From Halopenitus persicus (GTDB lineage Archaea; Halobacteriota; Halobacteria; Halobacteriales; Haloferacaceae): 64,000 bases of DNA. The DNA is taken from the NCBI RefSeq assembly GCF_900107205.1, contig NZ_FNPC01000003.1, positions 310,001 through 374,000 on the forward strand. Reading direction: 5' to 3'. The position numbers and the translations under genes were made by a program. Below, piece after piece: positions 61,250 to 64,000 of the stretch. Below the pieces are notes generated by a model, which saw only the letters and a list, made by a program, of their open reading frames with translations, ran no database searches and was not told where the DNA came from. Each line of letters starts with the position of its first letter. The stretch's first letter is position 1.

Positions 61250-61852
61250 TCATTGGTTTTCGAGAGCATCGAGGATGCATGCGGCGGCGATCACCGCTTC
61301 TTTCGGGACGTTGCTGGCATCGTCGATGCTGACCGTGTACGTGTCCCGCAGCGAGAACTGTCCCTCGATGTCGCCGACATGGTTGCCATCGGCGTCGCGG
61401 ATCTCGTACTTGTTCGGGGCGAGATTCGCGATGGAGACGAGGTGTCGAAGTGCGGAGAGGAGCTTGTTTTTCGACCGAATGGTCGCCAGCGGTTCCCCGG
61501 TCTCGGGGTCTCGAATCGTCCAGTTTTCAACGAACAGCGAGAACTCCTCGTCGAGGACGACGATCTCCTCACCGGTGCCCGCGTCCGTGATGGCGTAGTT
61601 ACCCGCGACGTCCATGATGCCGCCGGCTTTCACGGTGAACGCATCCTCGTCGGTGCCGGTAACGAACGGGAACTCCTCCTTCATTTTGAACATTTTCTGC
61701 TTTCCACGCAGGACGACGTCGCCGGCACTGTCCCGGACGACGTACTTGTTCCGGATCGCGGATTGTTTGACCTCGTACCGATCGTCATCCAGATCGACCG
61801 TGGAAATGTCGTAGGAGGAGGTGGTCGAGTCGAACGCGGAGGGCTCGGACAT
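61250..61852 (-). CDS. LURP-one-related (scramblase-fold) protein
   Basis: A 200-residue protein of the LURP-one-related/tubby-like fold: YDISTVDLDDDRYEVKQSAI, RNKYVVRDSAGDVVLRGKQK, FTVKAGGIMDVAGNYAITDA, SLFVENWTIRDPETGEPLAT and KYEIRDADGNHVGDIEGQFS. The repeated beta-hairpin pattern with a central helical C-terminus fits. Archaeal function is unknown. The ATG at 61850-61852 is the last possible start before the tRNA-associated repeats. It converges on the sugar dehydrogenase. Confidence 0.88.
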   Translation of the reverse strand: MSEPSAFDSTTSSYDISTVDLDDDRYEVKQSAIRNKYVVRDSAGDVVLRGKQKMFKMKEEFPFVTGTDEDAFTVKAGGIMDVAGNYAITDAGTGEEIVVLDEEFSLFVENWTIRDPETGEPLATIRSKNKLLSALRHLVSIANLAPNKYEIRDADGNHVGDIEGQFSLRDTYTVSIDDASNVPKEAVIAAACILDALENQ

Positions 61853-61897
61853 AGGTGACTGTGCCCCACGTTCCAACAAAAACCTTCGGCTCAGGAC

Positions 61898-62131
61898 GAT
61901 TTCACTCACTTCGTTCGAGAACTGCGCCGGCCGGGAGTCCCGTGAGCGAAGCGAACGGGACGTCGACCGGCGTACGACTGACCGACGGGAAGGAGTGCGC
62001 CGGCCGGGATTTGAACCGAAGGAAGACGGTCCTGCTCGCTCGCTTCGCTCGCTGTGCGGGCTGCGACTTCCAGGATTCAAATCCCTCTCGGCGATTTCTC
62101 TCACTTCGTTCGAGAAATGCGCCGGCCGGGA
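61898..62131. repeat. att-like duplicated tRNA-Gly 3' ends
   Basis: A direct repeat of about 39 bases (61898-61936 and 62093-62131) ends in gcgccggccggga, the 3' end of tRNA-Gly. A further copy, tgcgccggccgggatttgaa (61996-62015), exactly repeats 20 bases of the tRNA T-arm/acceptor region (62118-62137). An inverted T-arm-like string (ggattcaaatccc, 62072-62084) lies between. The pattern suggests repeated integration or excision at the tRNA 3' end. Confidence 0.8.
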
Positions 62132-62189
62132 TTTGAACCCGGGTCGTTGGCTTGGAAGGCCAAAGTCATACCAGCTAGACCACCGGCGC
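62118..62189 (-). tRNA. tRNA-Gly (anticodon UCC)
   Basis: A 72-nt tRNA without intron on the minus strand. The acceptor arms GCGCCGG and CCGGCGC pair perfectly, the D arm is GTCTAGCTGGTATGAC, the anticodon stem TTGGC/GCCAA encloses CTTCCAA with anticodon TCC, and the T arm is CCGGG TTCAAAT CCCGG. The discriminator base is A. CCA is not encoded. Its 3' end is duplicated upstream as att-like repeats. Confidence 0.95.
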
Positions 62190-62223
62190 TCGTCTAGGCG
62201 CAATCGCCGGTGGAATAAGGACC

Positions 62224-63024
62224 TTACTCTTTCGGGGCGTCCCCGTCCGACGGCCGCACCGTCACGTAACAGTTCCCGCTGGAGACCTCGAACGACTCGA
62301 CCGAGAGGTCGCTCGCCGCGAGGTCGGCCCGGAAGCCGTCCGGCGTATAAATGTGGTAAAAGCGCGGCACCGTCTCGCCGCCGGGGAGCGTCCAGTCGAC
62401 GGTCGTGTCGAACCCGATCGGGGTTCCGTCCGCGCCCGTGACGGCCCGGACGTCCGCGTCGGCGACCGGATCGACGTCGGCGAAGCGGTCGTGGGCCGTG
62501 CTCCAGGTGCTCACGAGCGCGATACCCTCGGGGGCGAGAACGCGCGCGAGCTCGTTCAGGCTCCGGACGCGCCGGCGGCGGGGTCGCAGGTGGTGGACCG
62601 TCGCCACGTAGACCCCGAGATCCGCGGCGTCGGTCGCGACCGGGAGCGTCGCGGCGTCGCCCTGCAGGAACGACGCGTCGACCCCGCGATCCGCGGCGCG
62701 CGTGCGAGCCTCGGCGAGCAGACCCCGGCTCGCGTCCACGCCGACGGCCGCGTCGGCGCGGTCGGCGAGGAGTTCGGTATGGCGACCGTTTCCACACCCC
62801 ACGTCGATCGCCCGGACCGCGGTTCGGTTCGCGAGGAACGACTCGACCTCCGGCCAGGCGTACTCGCGCGTCTTCGAGAAGTGGGCCGCGATCCGGTCGT
62901 AGGTCGCGATCGGGTCGTGATCGCGGCCCACGGACGCCTCGGATCGATCGGACCCCTCGGTGGTCGTCTCCCCATCGGTCGTCTCACCACCGGTTGCCTC
63001 GTCGTCCGTCGGCCCGTCAGACAT
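62224..63024 (-). CDS. Trm9-like class I SAM-dependent methyltransferase
   Basis: A methyltransferase of about 266 residues. After a disordered acidic N-terminus comes ATYDRIAAHFSKTREYAWPE, SAM motif I AVRAIDVGCGNGRHTELLAD, GVDASRGLLAEARTRAADRG, LQGDAATLPVATDAADLGVY and TVHHLRPRRRRVRSLNELAR. The arrangement (HFSKTR-x-AWPEV, then DVGCGNGRH) resembles Trm9/ALKBH8-type tRNA wobble-uridine methyltransferases that work with Trm112. Several in-frame ATGs exist (63048, 63039, 63027, 63024); the innermost is chosen because the longer N-termini add only low-complexity residues. It lies beside the tRNA gene, but that is probably coincidence. Confidence 0.88.
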   Translation of the reverse strand: MSDGPTDDEATGGETTDGETTTEGSDRSEASVGRDHDPIATYDRIAAHFSKTREYAWPEVESFLANRTAVRAIDVGCGNGRHTELLADRADAAVGVDASRGLLAEARTRAADRGVDASFLQGDAATLPVATDAADLGVYVATVHHLRPRRRRVRSLNELARVLAPEGIALVSTWSTAHDRFADVDPVADADVRAVTGADGTPIGFDTTVDWTLPGGETVPRFYHIYTPDGFRADLAASDLSVESFEVSSGNCYVTVRPSDGDAPKE

Positions 63025-63141
63025 CATCTCGCCGTCCATCGCGATCACGTCCGAACCGATCGGTCATACCGACGCTCCGGTCGGTGATCCCAAATTCCCT
63101 CCGGAACGCGTGTGCGGCGTGCGGGCGGTCACCGCTTGCCG

Positions 63142-63891
63142 TCACGATCCGATGACGGCCCGCAGCGCGTTCAGGTACGCCGAGGGCGCACGCCGCCGTG
63201 CGCCGGCGAGCGCGTCCGCGAGCACGTCCGCGGCCCGCTCGTGCACGCCAGCGCCGTGCCCGACGAGGACTCGGTCCGGATCCAGTCCCGCGAGGGGTCG
63301 CCGCGGCGGGAACGGGCGCAACGCCGGATGAACGCCGAGGCGCTCGCCGTCGGCGAGGAAGAGGTCGTTCGTGCCGACCGCCTCGGGAACGATCAGGGTC
63401 GATCCGTCGAAGAGGGCGACCTCCTGCCAGGGCGGGAGCGAGGAGTCCCTCACGCGGATCGCCTCGAAGCCGGTGTCGGCCAGGCGGGACCCGAACCGCT
63501 CGACAGGCGCGTCGAGTTCGTCCTCGACGCCGGTCATCCACTCGGGGATCCAGACGGCGACGTCGTGGCGCGTCGCGACCGCGGCGGCGTCGCGTTTGTG
63601 CCGGTCGAGACAGCACGCCACGCCCGCGACCGTGCCGAGGTCCGCAAGGAGGGCATCCAGTCGATCCGCGCCGTCCTCGCCCGGCGGATCGACCGGATCG
63701 ACTACCCAGACGTCCGGGCGGTCCTCGTTCCCGCCGTCTTCCATCTCGTTCGGAACCGTGACCGCGTGGCTCGCGCGTTGCATCGGCTCGTCCGGGTACG
63801 CGATCCACCCGAGCCCGTCGGCGAAGCGGTCGATCACGTGGAGCTCGTCGGTCCCGTCGGTCCCGTCGGAGCCGGACTCGGCGTCGCTCAT
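63142..63891 (-). CDS. Degenerate metallo-beta-lactamase-fold protein
   Basis: A 249-residue protein that aligns by pattern with the metallo-beta-lactamase fold. VACCLDRHKRDAAAVATRHD sits where active members have the HxHxDH motif, IVPEAVGTNDLFLADGERLG replaces the Asp-containing strand, and RVLVGHGAGVHERAADVLAD matches the C-terminal GHG-x-x-V motif. Only part of the metal ligands remain, so it is probably inactive or binds a single metal. Residues 1-20 are disordered Asp/Ser-rich sequence. The catalytic role is not predicted. Confidence 0.78.
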   Translation of the reverse strand: MSDAESGSDGTDGTDELHVIDRFADGLGWIAYPDEPMQRASHAVTVPNEMEDGGNEDRPDVWVVDPVDPPGEDGADRLDALLADLGTVAGVACCLDRHKRDAAAVATRHDVAVWIPEWMTGVEDELDAPVERFGSRLADTGFEAIRVRDSSLPPWQEVALFDGSTLIVPEAVGTNDLFLADGERLGVHPALRPFPPRRPLAGLDPDRVLVGHGAGVHERAADVLADALAGARRRAPSAYLNALRAVIGS

Positions 63892-63964
63892 TGGGCCCGC
63901 TACGGCTCCGAGGCGCTTAAAAGTCGGTTCGAGCGTCGCGTTCGAACGGAACCGAACCGCGCGG

Positions 63965-64000
63965 CTACTCCAGATACACGATCTGCCAGCCGGTGACGCC
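63965..64000 (-). CDS. C-terminal end of a gene running off the right edge
   Basis: On the minus strand the last codons read GVTGWQIVYLE followed by TAG at 63965-63967, 73 bases upstream of the preceding gene's start. Too little is visible for a function. Confidence 0.5.
   Translation of the reverse strand, partial: GVTGWQIVYLE

Overview
The window reads as a piece of a haloarchaeal chromosome. Coding DNA is very GC-rich (hand counts of single 60-base lines give about 75%), proteins are acidic, Tat-lipoprotein signals are common, TATA-like boxes sit 23-32 nt upstream of start codons (leaderless transcripts), and the information-processing genes are archaeal (TFB, CDC48, PAC2, HerA, KorAB). 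Many genes look like those of Halorubrum-type Haloferacales; the genus is inferred, not proven. About 55 protein genes, one tRNA, several tandem repeats and two element-like hairpins can be supported.

Layout. 1-23.9 kb is a compact core: a CDC48-type AAA ATPase cut by the left edge, small DNA-binding or unknown proteins, a sulfite-oxidase-like molybdoenzyme, isochorismate synthase, PAC2, an RNA cytosine-5 methyltransferase with its PUA-like partner, a CDF transporter, SRAP, a YprB-like exonuclease, an Agl23-like membrane protein, TFB, a flavin dehydrogenase, an RNA/DNA adenine methyltransferase, rhomboid, halocyanin, an HTTM protein and an MFS transporter. 23.9-34.3 kb is an island of clearly lower GC (hand counts near 53-57%) bordered by AT-rich spacers. 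It carries an SDR, a PaaI thioesterase, an IclR regulator, a PaaK-type CoA ligase, an enoyl-CoA hydratase and a LIV-type ABC importer with its two permeases fused. Together these read as one transferred uptake-and-CoA-activation module for an unknown carboxylic acid. 34.4-39.3 kb returns to core genes (RIO-like kinase, HerA-like ATPase, Y-family polymerase). 39.4-42.4 kb holds a two-gene operon (ACMSD-like amidohydrolase plus unusual Rieske protein) between two AT-rich spacers, each with a short-unit tandem array. 42.4-52.7 kb is energy metabolism: Lrp regulator, 2-oxoacid:ferredoxin oxidoreductase, and a divergent lactate-utilisation locus in which LutA and LutB are fused and the D-lactate dehydrogenase carries its own Fe-S and CCG domains. 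52.7-55.8 kb is a defence/stress patch: a DUF5787 nuclease-like protein, VapBC with a zinc-ribbon-containing VapC, and an orphan Dam methylase. The right end has a PAS/GAF histidine kinase, a membrane protein, a PQQ-type sugar dehydrogenase, a LURP-one protein, tRNA-Gly(UCC) with duplicated 3'-end fragments, a Trm9-like methyltransferase and a degenerate metallo-beta-lactamase-like protein.

The most promising observations are: (1) the orphan Dam methylase ends in a PCNA-binding (PIP-box) motif like that of the polymerase in the same window, suggesting replication-coupled methylation; (2) the repeat-flanked amidohydrolase-Rieske operon; (3) the low-GC catabolic island with a fused LivHM permease; (4) tRNA-Gly with att-like duplications; (5) a VapC with an inserted zinc ribbon and a palindromic operator candidate; (6) an isolated hairpin like the right end of IS200/IS605-type elements abutting a stop codon.
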